From Peribacillus glennii (GTDB lineage: Bacteria; Bacillota; Bacilli; Bacillales; DSM-1321): a DNA stretch of 64,000 nucleotides. The translations under genes were made by a program, and so were the position numbers. The stretch is from contig NZ_QVTD01000016.1 of NCBI RefSeq assembly GCF_003429105.1, positions 62,001 to 126,000 of the forward strand, written 5' to 3'. This document shows positions 18,569-28,315 of the stretch, in pieces; the first letter of the stretch is position 1, and each line of letters opens with the position of its first letter. The notes beneath the pieces are model-generated. The model was not told the origin of the DNA and did not search any database. It was given only the letters and a program-made list of their open reading frames with translations.

Positions 18569-19532
18569 ATTCTAATCCTTTTGTCCTTATCAACAAAATT
18601 TAATACTAGAAGGCTTTACAATTTTTATTTTATCTATACATCTGTCCTGCGTTTATTGAAGAACTGGCTGTGGTTGCAGGCAGTCACTTTCTTTGTTGAA
18701 CTTTAGAGGAGGCAGCAGATACTGAGGGTGAAAATTGGATTTAATAATGGTTGTTCATGAATGTAGCCTTGCTATTTACTAGCATAGAACGGCTGGGATG
18801 GGTAGAAGCGGATAATTAAGAGGTTTTCCTGGATGTTAAGTCGATGATCCTTATACCATTCTTCGTATTTATAAAAATTAACAATATATCTCATAACTTT
18901 TATATCACATTTAACCCATTGAATCATCTGCTTATTGCAATAAATGTACCACAGTGTCTATGTGACGCTACGGTTTTAAACCGCCTGATCATCACGAACT
19001 CAAACAAAGGAAATGCGCCTTTCATAATTCCTTATTTTCCTCTTCCAATTTAGGTAGGACCCCAAAACGAACGAGCCGAAATTTTTTGCGGCATCAAAAA
19101 ACAGATATATTCACAGAGCAGTCAAGTGGCTGCTTTTTGTTTTTCATTTTGCCTTCTGACTATAATATTTTCCAGTATTGTTTACCTAATCCATTGATAC
19201 CTTAATTTTTTAAATCTCTGAAGGTAAATGCATGTATTATGATATGTGTCAAGTTGGGAGGACTAAACGCTATCTGAAAATCTAAATATTGCAAGGTTTT
19301 TTTTAATAGCCAATAGAGCTACAGAACTCAAGCATATTATTTGTGTTTAATTCTGTTTTCTTTATAATCGTTCTGGTAATAAATAATTGCCAGCTAGATA
19401 ATAATATCCCTTGAATTTAAGTGTCCAGGGAGTTGCAGGGAAATGCGAGGATGCACTTAAGACTTGTTTAAAGTAAAATGCGGTTTCAGATTTTTCATCT
19501 TGGATATCGAAATAAGACAAAAGGAGAATACA
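18569..19532. other. 960-bp intergenic region, no gene supported
   Basis: AT-rich, with short open frames on both strands that lack ribosome sites. A minus-strand frame near 18950-19050 reads VMIRRFKTVASHRHCGTFIA, protein-like but too short and startless to call. It may be a remnant. Confidence 0.4.
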
Positions 19533-20210
19533 ATGACGGATAGCCGTGAACAAAAAAAGCAGGAAATACTTGATGCCTTTCAATTTAGGCATGCAACAAA
19601 AGAATTTGACCCTGATAAAAAAATCTCTGAAGATGACTTTCACTTTATTTTAGAAGCAGCCAGGCTGTCGCCCAGCTCTGTCGGTTATGAACCATGGAAA
19701 TTTTTAATTGTTCAAAACAGGGAATTGCGGGATAAGCTGCGGGAGGTTTCTTGGGGAGCACGTGGACAACTTCCGACTGCAAGCCACTTCGTCGTTATTC
19801 TTGCAAGAACGATTATAGACACAAAATATGACAGCGAATATGTAAAAAACCAGATGCTAAACGTAAAACAAATTCCTGAAGACGTGTTTGAGCAGATGAA
19901 AATCAGATACAGGGAATTTCAGGAAGAGGATATCAACATTCTTAAAAATGAAAGAACGGCATTCGACTGGGCCAGCAAACAGACGTATCTTGCCTTAGCG
20001 AATATGATGACCGCTGCTGCCCAAATTGGAATTGACTCTTGTCCCATCGAAGGATTTAATTTTGACAAGGTTCAAAAGATCTTAGCAGAGGAAGGTTTGC
20101 TTGAAGATGGCCATTTGGCTGTTTCTGTAATGGCCGCATTCGGCTATAGAAAAAATCAGCCCCGGCCAAAAACTAGAAAGGACATGAACGATATTGTCCA
20201 GTGGGTTTAA
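19533..20210 (+). CDS. yfkO: NAD(P)H nitroreductase, YfkO-like
   Basis: FMN-dependent oxidoreductase of the NfnB/DrgA branch. 225 residues. Seen: FQFRHATKEFDPDKKISEDD, LSPSSVGYEPWKFLIVQN, TASHFVVILAR, DWASKQTYLALANMMTAAAQ, and the end GYRKNQPRPKTRKDM. The text closely follows Bacillus YfkO. AAAGGAGA fixes the ATG at 19533. Single gene with terminator. Natural substrate unknown. Confidence 0.9.
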   Translation: MTDSREQKKQEILDAFQFRHATKEFDPDKKISEDDFHFILEAARLSPSSVGYEPWKFLIVQNRELRDKLREVSWGARGQLPTASHFVVILARTIIDTKYDSEYVKNQMLNVKQIPEDVFEQMKIRYREFQEEDINILKNERTAFDWASKQTYLALANMMTAAAQIGIDSCPIEGFNFDKVQKILAEEGLLEDGHLAVSVMAAFGYRKNQPRPKTRKDMNDIVQWV

Positions 20211-20225
20211 TTGAAAAAAGTGGGA

Positions 20226-20257
20226 GGGGAGGATTTTACAGGATTCTCCCCTTTTTT
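20226..20257 (+). terminator. Terminator after yfkO
   Basis: GGGGAG at 20226-20231 pairs with CTCCCC at 20246-20251, followed by TTTTTT. Confidence 0.7.
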
Positions 20258-20505
20258 GCATTATTACATACTTCTTTTTATTAAATAACTATTGATTCCT
20301 TTTAGGTGATTTTCAATTGAAAACACGATCGACAAAAGGTACGCACCTGATGTTCAAAAGATGTTAAAAACGAGAAGCGAGTTATGTCGCTTCCCGTTAG
20401 CTCGGATTTGAAACCATTGGATATATGATAATATTAAAGTAAAAGCACATGCAACCAGTGGATGATTCCACTCTCATATTCGTATCAACATGTTTAATAA
20501 CAACA

Positions 20506-21849
20506 CTATTTTGCATGAACGACGTTGGATTCTGAATTGGCTGTATCATTCTTTATGAAGAAGGATGTTATTAAAGCTAAGATGCTTCCACAGAAACCGA
20601 AAATGAATAAATTATGAATCCCTTGCATAAAATCGGTACCGCTGGTTAATAAGGCACCCATGATCGTAACTCCGATTACTGTACCCATGTTTCTACAGAA
20701 CATAAAAAATGAAGTGGATATTCCCTTTTCATGTCCGCCGACTAATTGCTGGGAGCCAATCAAGCCAACGGTTGACAGCAGGCCAAATGCTAATCCTTGT
20801 ACAATCATGATAACAAACACATACCAGAAACCATGATTTTCATTGAGAAGAATCAGTAAGATTCCTGAAACCAGTAACAGGCCATTCCCAATGATCAACA
20901 AGCTACGGTAACCATGTTTCATTATCCATTTACCGGCAGGGACAGCTACTGCCATCCAGCCGATGGCAACACCGAGAAGTGTAAAGCCACTCAGGAAAAG
21001 GGAGAGCTCGGCTATGTTCTGTAAGAACAAGGGAATGTAACTGGATGTACCAAATAGGGCAGCCGTTCCAATAAAGGCATTAATGTTGATCCATGAAATC
21101 GTCTTATTTTTAAACATGGACAAGGGAACAATCGGTGAAGCCTGCTTTTTCTCATAAAAATAGAAAACTATAATAAACGTGATTCCAAGCAAGGTATATA
21201 ACACTCTATTATCTTCAACTACGGTATCCAACAGAAGGAACGTAACACCCGCAGCGAAAAGCACGGCGCCAATATAATCCACACTTGCTTTTTTCGGCTG
21301 ATAATCCTCTTTGTAAGGTAAAAGTGTTAGGAATGCGATTATACATACGGGCAAATTGATGAAGAATATCCATCTCCATGTCATATACTCGACGAAAAAC
21401 GCGCCAAGCAAGGGAGCGAGTATAGCAGAAATTCCCCACATGGCGGTAAACAGCGCTTGAATTTTCCCTCTTTTTTCAATTGGAAACAAATCGCCCGCAA
21501 TGATGGCAGGGAACGGCATCATGAACCCTGCCCCAATTCCTTGCACTGCCCGGAAGATTACCAGTTGGACCATATTTGCAGACATCCCGCAAAGAAGTGA
21601 TCCCAGTAAAAATAAAATAATCCCGGTGCCAAATACTCTTTTCCTTCCGAATAAATCAGATAATCTGCCAGCCACCGGTGACAGAATAGTAGTTGTTATC
21701 ATATATGTAGCAAATGACCAGGCGTAAAGGTCAAATCTGCCCAGCTCTTTTGAGATGATGGGCATGGTTGTATTCATAATAGTCGTATCGATTGATGCTA
21801 CCAGCATAGCAAGTACAATACTTATCATTACGGAAGTTCTGCTTTTCAT
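20506..21849 (-). CDS. MFS drug exporter, DHA2-like
   Basis: 447 residues, hydrophobic throughout, about fourteen helices. Seen: MLVASIDTTIMNTTMPII at the N-terminus (typical of DHA2 antiporters), motif A GRLSDLFGRKRVF, FRAVQGIGAGFMMPFPAIIAG, and LGAFFVEYMTWRWIFFINLP. AAGGAGAG precedes the ATG. Probably exports drugs or metabolites in exchange for protons. No regulator gene is adjacent. It is the second exporter of this type in the window and is not a recent copy of the first. Confidence 0.9.
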   Translation of the reverse strand: MKSRTSVMISIVLAMLVASIDTTIMNTTMPIISKELGRFDLYAWSFATYMITTTILSPVAGRLSDLFGRKRVFGTGIILFLLGSLLCGMSANMVQLVIFRAVQGIGAGFMMPFPAIIAGDLFPIEKRGKIQALFTAMWGISAILAPLLGAFFVEYMTWRWIFFINLPVCIIAFLTLLPYKEDYQPKKASVDYIGAVLFAAGVTFLLLDTVVEDNRVLYTLLGITFIIVFYFYEKKQASPIVPLSMFKNKTISWININAFIGTAALFGTSSYIPLFLQNIAELSLFLSGFTLLGVAIGWMAVAVPAGKWIMKHGYRSLLIIGNGLLLVSGILLILLNENHGFWYVFVIMIVQGLAFGLLSTVGLIGSQQLVGGHEKGISTSFFMFCRNMGTVIGVTIMGALLTSGTDFMQGIHNLFIFGFCGSILALITSFFIKNDTANSESNVVHAK

Positions 21850-22393
21850 TTATTTGCTCTCCTTCTTTACTTTTAAAGAAGGATTATACCATAATTCAAA
21901 TAAAACAGTGGGAAAAATTGCTTATTACCACAGGAAGGTATTAAGGCTCGTTCACCTTTATATTTATAAGAAACCAAAAAGTACAAATCCTTATTTACAC
22001 GGCCACAAATCGTAACTTTATGTCAGAATCCTCCATTAAATTTCCAACTGGAGAAATATTTACTAGAGATGCTATACACATTAACCCCAAAAAAAGTATA
22101 AATAAATTAGAATTTGTTTCTTTTTCATTATTCAACAAGCACGATATGTAAACGTTTTAAATATGGCTCTATATTCAAAAAATACATACTTGTAGGAAGG
22201 GTTCCTTGGATAACGATTACAAAGATCAAAAGGAAAGTACGTGAAAGACCGTCACGGTACACGCCACTGTAATGGGGAGTTACATTGCAAGAATACATAC
22301 CTAAGCCTGTCAAAAGTTTAAATGGGTGAAGTATCCAAGAAATATTGGTATTCTCAATTTTTACTACCGCTGTAAATGTAGGGGATTTTTAGA
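21850..22393. other. Intergenic region, no gene supported
   Basis: AT-rich spacer upstream of the MFS gene. No conserved pattern found. Confidence 0.45.
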
Positions 22394-22444
22394 TTACAAA
22401 AATATAAAAAAAATGTTAAATATATTAAAAATTTTCTCATCCAT
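22394..22444 (-). CDS. Possible 16-residue hydrophobic peptide
   Basis: A very strong ribosome site, AAAGGAGGTGAT, stands 5 bases before an ATG on the minus strand. It is followed by sixteen codons, MDEKIFNIFNIFFIFL, and TAA. The ribosome site faces that of the divergent yjcQ-like gene, forming a near-palindrome. It could be a small toxin, a leader peptide, or the end of a decayed gene. Low confidence because of its size. Confidence 0.3.
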   Translation of the reverse strand: MDEKIFNIFNIFFIFL

Positions 22445-22497
22445 AGGAAATCACCTCCTTTTGTCGAATTTGTATAAAACAAAAAGGAGATGATAAT

Positions 22498-22782
22498 TTG
22501 AATCGAGAAAAATTGTGTTTAGCGATTATAAATGAATTGGCCAAAGGAAACAAGCGTTTCAAACATGAGGACTTGGATATCGAACTTCTTGAAATGAACA
22601 GTGCCATTCATTTTTTATTACGTGAAAACTATATTTCCTATGTTGATGTCTACATCAATGGGAGGTACGATTTATCAACTGCTGAAATCACATTAAAGGG
22701 AGAACAATTTCTTAAAGAAAACTCTCAAAAGATGGAAACATACACAGGTCTTAAAGGAATAAGGGACTGGGTCATAAATTAA
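22498..22782 (+). CDS. yjcQ: YjcQ-family small protein
   Basis: 94 residues in the YjcQ pattern: NREKLCLAIINELAKGN, LEMNSAIHFLLRENYISYVD, AEITLKGEQFLKENS, and KGIRDWVIN at the end. A winged-helix-like DNA-binding fold has been suggested for the family. Start is TTG, with AAAGGAGA eight bases upstream; no ATG is available in frame. Such genes are common in Bacillus chromosomes and prophages. Exact role unknown. Confidence 0.75.
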   Translation: MNREKLCLAIINELAKGNKRFKHEDLDIELLEMNSAIHFLLRENYISYVDVYINGRYDLSTAEITLKGEQFLKENSQKMETYTGLKGIRDWVIN

Positions 22783-23103
22783 GCATCCATAATGGGTGTT
22801 TTTTATTTTGGATTGCCGGTAGTGAATGGAGCTATTGCGTTGGTTGACGATACATCTGGCAAAAATTAAGCGGCTTTTTCTTCATGAATTAGTTGGACAG
22901 GTCGAAATCAAAACTTTTTCCCAATAAAGTATTAGGTCACGAATGAGTAGACCAACTGAGGGGATAGAAACAATTGGCTTACTTTAAATTCATTTATCGT
23001 AAAACGAACATTTTACGAATGTTGGACATATTCATGTTATGATAATGTTATTGAATTATTAAATAATTCTTTAAATTGATCTCATATAAAGGAGTATTCA
23101 TTT
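22783..23103. promoter_or_regulatory. Promoter region of the aldehyde dehydrogenase, with an inverted repeat
   Basis: AACATT-TTACG-AATGTT at 23007-23023 overlaps a -35-like TTGGAC at 23022-23027, so it may be an operator for the aldehyde dehydrogenase gene. No gene lies in this 320-bp stretch. Confidence 0.4.
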
Positions 23104-24582
23104 ATGGCAGACAAACCAATAACAGTGCACGCAATCATTAATGGCGAACGGGTATCCACGGAAAAACAATACTCTCGTGAAAATCCAACGAACCCAGAAG
23201 AAATAGTTGGCTATGCCCCTGTAAACACAAAGGAAGAGGCGATTAGTGCAATAGATGCAGCTCACAATGCCTTTAAGGAGTGGTCAAATAGCTCAATAGA
23301 TGATCGTGTTGAGCGTATGAAACGTGCCGTACAAAAAATAAAAGATGCCACACCAGAAATTTCCCGCCTTTTATCACGTGAACACGGTAAACCACTTTAT
23401 GATGCTGAAGGAGAATTTGCCGTATCTATCATGTGGATGGAATACGCCTGCAGTATCGTTAAAGATGTTATCAAGGATCAGGTACAGGAACACGACCACG
23501 GAAAAACCATTATAACATTTGATTCGGTTGGAGTGGTGTCAGCTATTATTCCGTGGAATTATCCTATTTCTCTATCAACCATTAAGATTGCTCCAGCTTT
23601 ATTAACTGGAAATACAATGGTATTAAAGCCAAGTCCCTTCGCTCCACTTGCAGTGAGTAAGGTGATCGATATCATTTCATCGGAATTTCCACCTGGTGTT
23701 CTCAATCTTGTTCATGGTGAAGCAGATGTCGGGGTGGAACTTACTTCGAATCCAAAAGTAGCCAAAATTGCTTTTACTGGCGGAACAAAAACTGCAAAAA
23801 GTATCATGAAATCTGCTGCTGATACGTTAAAGAATATGACTTTGGAATTAGGCGGAAATGATGTGGCTATTGTTCTGCCTGAGTTTGATGTTAATGACAG
23901 TCGAGCCATGCGCCGTATGGTCATATCAAATTTTCTAACAGCGGGACAAATATGTATGATTGCGAAACGGATTTATGTACATCGCTCAATTTATAATTCT
24001 TTTGTAGAAAAATACGTTGAAGCAGCAAATAAATGGATTCGAATAGGTGACCCTTTTAATCCAGATGTAACTATAGGACCAGTTAACAATAAAAATCAAG
24101 TGAACTACGTACAGAGTCTTATTGACGATGCAGCAAGCAAAGGAGCTGAGGTGATTAAATTAGGGAAGATCCTTAATCCTGAGATTTTTGAAACAGGGTA
24201 TTTCATGCAGCCTACTTTAGTTTTAGGTGCAGAACACCACGATCCAATTGTCGTCGAAGAACAGTTTGGTCCCACTGTGCCAATACTTCCATTTGATGAT
24301 GAGAACGATGTTATTAAATTACATAATCAAGGCATTTATGGCCTCACTAGCTCTGTTTGGGGAGAGGAAGAACACGCTATTAGAGTCGCGCGCCAGATTG
24401 AAGCAGGTACTACCATGATTAACACAGCAGCTGTTCAGGGTCTTGATGTACGTTTTCCGTTTGGTGGCGTCAAGCAGTCAGGAGTTGGGCGTGAATATGG
24501 TGAAGAGGGCTTAAAATCATATGTTGAAATGCATGTAATTAACATACCTAAGCATCTTGAATTACCCTATATACCTGAGTAA
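23104..24582 (+). CDS. NAD(P)-dependent aldehyde dehydrogenase
   Basis: Oxidises an aldehyde to the acid. 492 residues. Seen: the oxyanion-hole Asn in IIPWNYPIS, the cofactor-binding FTGGTKTAKSI, the general-base Glu in LELGGND (about residue 249), and the catalytic Cys in TAGQICMIAKR (about 283). The C-terminus has PFGGVKQSGVGREYG. AAGGAG precedes the ATG. Single gene with terminator. The substrate class (betaine, succinate or aromatic semialdehyde) cannot be decided from sequence. Confidence 0.93.
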   Translation: MADKPITVHAIINGERVSTEKQYSRENPTNPEEIVGYAPVNTKEEAISAIDAAHNAFKEWSNSSIDDRVERMKRAVQKIKDATPEISRLLSREHGKPLYDAEGEFAVSIMWMEYACSIVKDVIKDQVQEHDHGKTIITFDSVGVVSAIIPWNYPISLSTIKIAPALLTGNTMVLKPSPFAPLAVSKVIDIISSEFPPGVLNLVHGEADVGVELTSNPKVAKIAFTGGTKTAKSIMKSAADTLKNMTLELGGNDVAIVLPEFDVNDSRAMRRMVISNFLTAGQICMIAKRIYVHRSIYNSFVEKYVEAANKWIRIGDPFNPDVTIGPVNNKNQVNYVQSLIDDAASKGAEVIKLGKILNPEIFETGYFMQPTLVLGAEHHDPIVVEEQFGPTVPILPFDDENDVIKLHNQGIYGLTSSVWGEEEHAIRVARQIEAGTTMINTAAVQGLDVRFPFGGVKQSGVGREYGEEGLKSYVEMHVINIPKHLELPYIPE

Positions 24583-24727
24583 GCATAAACGAAATATGGG
24601 TTTTTTAACAATATTGACGGTATGTTCGACCATATGATTGCATGGAGCCGTACACTAAAAACAATACGTTAAAATAAAAAAACGGTGATGTCTAAAAATG
24701 CATATTTGAGAATACACCCAGATTAAT

Positions 24728-24765
24728 AACCCAGGAATGCTGATTAAACAGCATTCTTGGGTTTT
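24728..24765 (+). terminator. Terminator after the aldehyde dehydrogenase
   Basis: ACCCAGGAATGCTG pairs with CAGCATTCTTGGGT around a short AT loop, then TTTT. Confidence 0.8.
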
Positions 24766-24794
24766 GCTTATCAGAAATATCATTTGTCTGGAAA

Positions 24795-24812
24795 TGAATG
24801 AATACCCATTCA
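24795..24812. promoter_or_regulatory. FadR-like operator upstream of the MBL hydrolase
   Basis: TGAATGAATACCCATTCA matches the Bacillus FadR (YsiA) box consensus TGAATGAMTANTCATTCA with one mismatch. It lies in a larger perfect palindrome, AAATGAATG-N6-CATTCATTT (24792-24815), 50 bp before the MBL gene. Regulation by long-chain acyl-CoA through FadR is inferred; another TetR-family regulator could use it. Confidence 0.6.
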
Positions 24813-24861
24813 TTTGTTTTATGTTACTTTGAAAAAAGTAATTAGTTAGGGGGATAAGCCT

Positions 24862-25689
24862 ATGTTGTTAAAAAAGAATTTTGCCCAACAAACAGTGAAT
24901 GGGGTAAAGATAGGTAACGGAACGGTATCGTTCCAAAGGGTAAAACTAAATGTTCATTGCTTTTTTGTTGATGGAGTTTTAATTGATACAGGGTCTAAGT
25001 CATTAGAAAAGTTATTAAAGCCATTTTTTAATCAACTTCGTATTGATAAAGTGGTGATGACACACTTTCATGAAGATCATACGGGGTGTGCTGCTTTTTT
25101 ACAGGAAGATCTCCAGGTGCCGCTTTTCATGAATGATATTATGATTGAATACTGCAAGAAGAAGGCAGATTATCCGATTTATCGTCAATTGTTTTGGGGA
25201 AAGCTAAGACCATTTCGGGCAGAAGCTATTGGTGAAACATTTAATTCTCCAAATGCAATATGGAGAGTAATCAAAACTCCTGGCCATGCGATTGATCATC
25301 TCGCCTTTTTAAATGATAATACAGGACAGCTATTTACTGGAGATCTCTATTGTCAAGAACGGACAAAGGTAGTTCTTCGGGAGGAAAATATCCCTGTAAT
25401 TATCGAGTCACTAAAAAAAATCTTAACATATGATTTTGAGGATGTTTTTTGCAGTCACGCAGGATACTTGGACGATGGACGCACAGCTTTGAAGAGGAAG
25501 TTGGATTATTTGCTGGATCTTCAAGGAAATATTTTAAAGCTGCATGAAGATGGAAAGACTCCCGAAGATATTAATGCCATATTGTTTTCTAAAAAATATC
25601 CAATTACGTTATTTTCTTCTGGAGAATGGGACTCCATCTATATTATCCAGTCTATTATTAAACAACATGATAAGACGCTTATATCATAA
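24862..25689 (+). CDS. MBL-fold metallo-hydrolase
   Basis: 275 residues. Metallo-beta-lactamase fold hydrolase with the metal motif THFHEDHTG (about residue 67), a distal His in KTPGHAIDHLAF, the bridging Asp in LFTGDLYC, and the last His in CSHAGYLDDG. The C-terminal 60 residues are helical. GGGGG precedes the ATG. The FadR-like box upstream suggests a lipid- or acyl-CoA-linked role. Substrate unknown. Confidence 0.88.
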   Translation: MLLKKNFAQQTVNGVKIGNGTVSFQRVKLNVHCFFVDGVLIDTGSKSLEKLLKPFFNQLRIDKVVMTHFHEDHTGCAAFLQEDLQVPLFMNDIMIEYCKKKADYPIYRQLFWGKLRPFRAEAIGETFNSPNAIWRVIKTPGHAIDHLAFLNDNTGQLFTGDLYCQERTKVVLREENIPVIIESLKKILTYDFEDVFCSHAGYLDDGRTALKRKLDYLLDLQGNILKLHEDGKTPEDINAILFSKKYPITLFSSGEWDSIYIIQSIIKQHDKTLIS

Positions 25690-25717
25690 ACTATTTTCCA
25701 AAATAATGTTTCAAGAG

Positions 25718-25742
25718 GAGACTGCTCAAGCAGTCTCTTTTA
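25718..25742 (+). terminator. Terminator after the MBL hydrolase
   Basis: GAGACTGCT-CA-AGCAGTCTC followed by TTTTA. Confidence 0.75.
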
Positions 25743-25809
25743 ATGCGGGATGGTATGAAGATAATTAATTTTATATGTGATATTATAAGTAAAACTAATA
25801 TAAAGAGGG

Positions 25810-26691
25810 ATGGATTTGTCGATAGGTAAATACGAAATATTTCATACAGTTGTAGAACTTGGCAGCTTAACAAAAGCAAGTGTATCGTTAAATATTTCCC
25901 AATCTGGGGTAAGTCATGCCATTTCCAGCTTGGAAAAAGAGTTGGGATTTTCCTTATTAACCCGTAATAAAGCAGGAATCAGGCTAACAGTAAACGGTGA
26001 GCGAATGCTGTTATATATGAGGGAGATTCTGTATTTGAATGAAAAAATGCTTCAGGAGGCTGGGGAAATTAGGGGATTAGAAATAGGGACTGTCAGAATC
26101 GGCACATTTTCATCTATTACTGCTGTATGGCTTCCTGGACTATTGAAAAAATTCATGGATCAATATCCGCATATAAAAGTAGACATTGTGGAGGGGAAAC
26201 AGGAGGAAATCACTATATGGATTTCTCAGGGGATTGTAGATTTCGGTTTTTTAATGCTGCCTGCTGCCGATCTGGAGGTGCTCCATTTAAAACGAGAAGC
26301 GTTTTGCTGTGTTGTGCCGGAAACCCACCATCTTGGTGCTGAAAATTCTATAAAGCTAAATGCACTGCAGGAAGAGAAGTTGATTCTCCAAAATTCTACG
26401 CTTAAAATCATCCATAACATCTTGAAATCCAATAAACTTTCTCCTGAAATTGCTTTTCATTTAGATGATGAACAGGCTGTTATTTCGATGGTGAAAAACT
26501 CCCTTGGTGTAGCCATCCTGCCAGACATCGCTTTACATAATCTGCCTGATGGTGTAAAAATAATACCTCTTTCAGATGATCGAGCAATCTGCTCGATCGG
26601 CATTGGTTCGGTATCCTTCAAAAATCTTTCGCCAGCTGCCGAAAAGTTCATAGCAGCATCGACCTTATGGTTAAACGAACATTTCACATGA
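25810..26691 (+). CDS. LysR-family transcriptional regulator
   Basis: 293 residues. N-terminal winged helix (about 1-62) with the LysR pattern FHTVVELGSLTKASVSLNIS, SQSGVSHAISSLEKELG, LLTRNKAGIRLTVNG. The rest is a periplasmic-binding-like effector domain (IGTVRIGTFSSITAVWLPGL and AVISMVKNSLGVAILPDIA). GAGGG lies directly before the ATG at 25810; a TTG two codons later is better spaced and may be the real start. Target genes unknown; no divergent partner is present. Confidence 0.9.
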   Translation: MDLSIGKYEIFHTVVELGSLTKASVSLNISQSGVSHAISSLEKELGFSLLTRNKAGIRLTVNGERMLLYMREILYLNEKMLQEAGEIRGLEIGTVRIGTFSSITAVWLPGLLKKFMDQYPHIKVDIVEGKQEEITIWISQGIVDFGFLMLPAADLEVLHLKREAFCCVVPETHHLGAENSIKLNALQEEKLILQNSTLKIIHNILKSNKLSPEIAFHLDDEQAVISMVKNSLGVAILPDIALHNLPDGVKIIPLSDDRAICSIGIGSVSFKNLSPAAEKFIAASTLWLNEHFT

Positions 26692-27586
26692 TTCAGCTCT
26701 TTTCTTATGGACTACCTCTAATAAAATTATATTTATTGGAAACCGGGGGAGGGGTACTTTTCATTTTCATTTTAAATAAGCATACCATGTAAATATAGAC
26801 TGTCGATCAGCAGAATTTGTAACTTCGTTGATATTCATATAGATATCTCTTAAATATTTTCTTGAGGTACCAGGAAATTCTTTATTATTTATATATTTGC
26901 CTTTTATATTTTCAGATTCCCAAAGTGTGGCTCAAAATCTGTCTAAAAATGGTGTAATTCACGATATATTCGAGTTCTATGTGACATAGGTTAAATTCTA
27001 CCAATGATCGATGAAAAATACCGGCTACCAAACCAGAGTAATAATATATTCGTATACCTGCCTCCCATGTAATTGCCTTAATCGGCAGACAAGGATAGAG
27101 GGCGAAGATAAGGGGGAATATCCCGAATCGAAAACAGCTGCTGTAAATGATAAAGGGATCCCTCTTTGTTATAGAAACCCCTGAAGCTTATGAATGGGCA
27201 ATATTTTCACTAATAGCCTATGATAGTTTGTTGCCACGGTATTGCTGTGGTTTTTATTTTGCCTTACGGCAGTAACATGAATGAAATAATTTTATTCACA
27301 CCAGGCATTAGTTATCCACAATTTTTCTTAATGTTTCAACGTGAGACGAACGTATATTCGCTTTCTTGTAACATGAATGAAATTAAGTTATCCCCTGGAT
27401 CCATGAGTTGTCCACAATGCTGCCTTTTATCTGAAAATCATATATTTTAGAAACAAAATTAGGAGTATCGCACTATCGCTATAACATTGTCTCAAAAATA
27501 TATCTTTTTATTTAACGTACAAATGCCCGAGAGGTATTTATGATACATTTTAAGTAATTGATTATATACAGGAAGGAGGAGTGTTG
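26692..27586. other. 890-bp non-coding region with direct repeats and DnaA-box-like sites
   Basis: No gene supported. Two copies of the 16-mer GTAACATGAATGAAAT start at 27272 and 27368. Each is followed about 24 bases later by a DnaA-box-like 9-mer: TTATCCACA (27312-27320) and TTGTCCACA (27408-27416). The two units are 96 bp apart and sit directly upstream of the resolvase gene. Confidence 0.5.
27272..27416 (+). repeat. Two imperfect ~49-bp direct repeats upstream of the resolvase
   Basis: Units begin with an identical 16-mer at 27272 and 27368 and end in TTATCCACA or TTGTCCACA. They could be recombination (res-like) subsites of the neighbouring resolvase, or relics of an origin. Confidence 0.5.
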
Positions 27587-28144
27587 ATGGCTAAGCTGGG
27601 TTATGCGAGAGCCTCTTCAGGTAAACATACTTTGGAAAAACAGATAAGTTTTCTTGATGAATTTGGATGCTATAAGATTTTTACAGACAATAAAAGCAAC
27701 ACAGAAAGAGAAGGACTAAATGCTATGCTGGAATACGCCAGAGAAGGAGACATTGTAATCGTATTCAAACTTGATAGACTTGCAAAAAGCATCCAAGATC
27801 TCCATCGAATAACCAGTGAGCTAAAGGAGAGAGAAATTGATCTTATTTCGTTAACACAAAACATTGATACCTCTGGAGAAAAGGGCGGAATGGTTTTTCA
27901 TATGATCGAAGTTTGCGCAGAATTTGAAAGGGAGTTAATCGTTGAAAGGATAAAAACGGGAATCGAGAATGCAAGAGAGAAGGGAGTTAAGCTAGGAAGG
28001 AAAGAAGCTAATAGACTCCTTAAGGAAAAGGCTTATGAACTGTATTATTCCGGGGAATATACCATGAGGGAGATTGTTCAAGAAACAGGTTTAGCAAGAG
28101 CGACTATTTATAGATATATAGAACAGAAGAAATCCTCTGAATGA
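27587..28144 (+). CDS. Serine recombinase, resolvase/invertase family
   Basis: 185 residues. Site-specific recombinase with the catalytic Ser10 in LGYARASSGK, the GDIVIVFKLDRLAKSIQDL block with active-site Arg, the ERELIVERIKTGIENAREKG long E-helix, and a C-terminal helix-turn-helix (YTMREIVQETGLARATIYRYI). AAGGAGG seven bases before the ATG at 27587 decides the start over an upstream GTG. Complete and apparently functional, unlike all mobile-element genes that follow it. The repeats upstream are candidate sites of action. Confidence 0.9.
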   Translation: MAKLGYARASSGKHTLEKQISFLDEFGCYKIFTDNKSNTEREGLNAMLEYAREGDIVIVFKLDRLAKSIQDLHRITSELKEREIDLISLTQNIDTSGEKGGMVFHMIEVCAEFERELIVERIKTGIENAREKGVKLGRKEANRLLKEKAYELYYSGEYTMREIVQETGLARATIYRYIEQKKSSE

Positions 28145-28315
28145 CTCGTCACATTTTTAACGAAGTGTTTATAGTGTGCAGGTGAATTAGAAATCTGAAG
28201 GAACTAACCTAACCAATCTAAAAGGTAGTGTACGAATGTCTAGTAACCAAAAGAAAAGAGGATGTAAGAAGTTTTGTGTAAATAGGTAAACTTACCAGCT
28301 AAGGAGTGGACATTT

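Noticed and set aside
18844..19053. 69-residue hydrophobic ORF
   Set aside because: No ribosome site, AT-rich chance-like composition, and a competing protein-like frame on the other strand.
27220..27450. 76-residue ORF containing two similar segments (NMNEI...)
   Set aside because: The similarity comes from the DNA direct repeats; no ribosome site and no family pattern.
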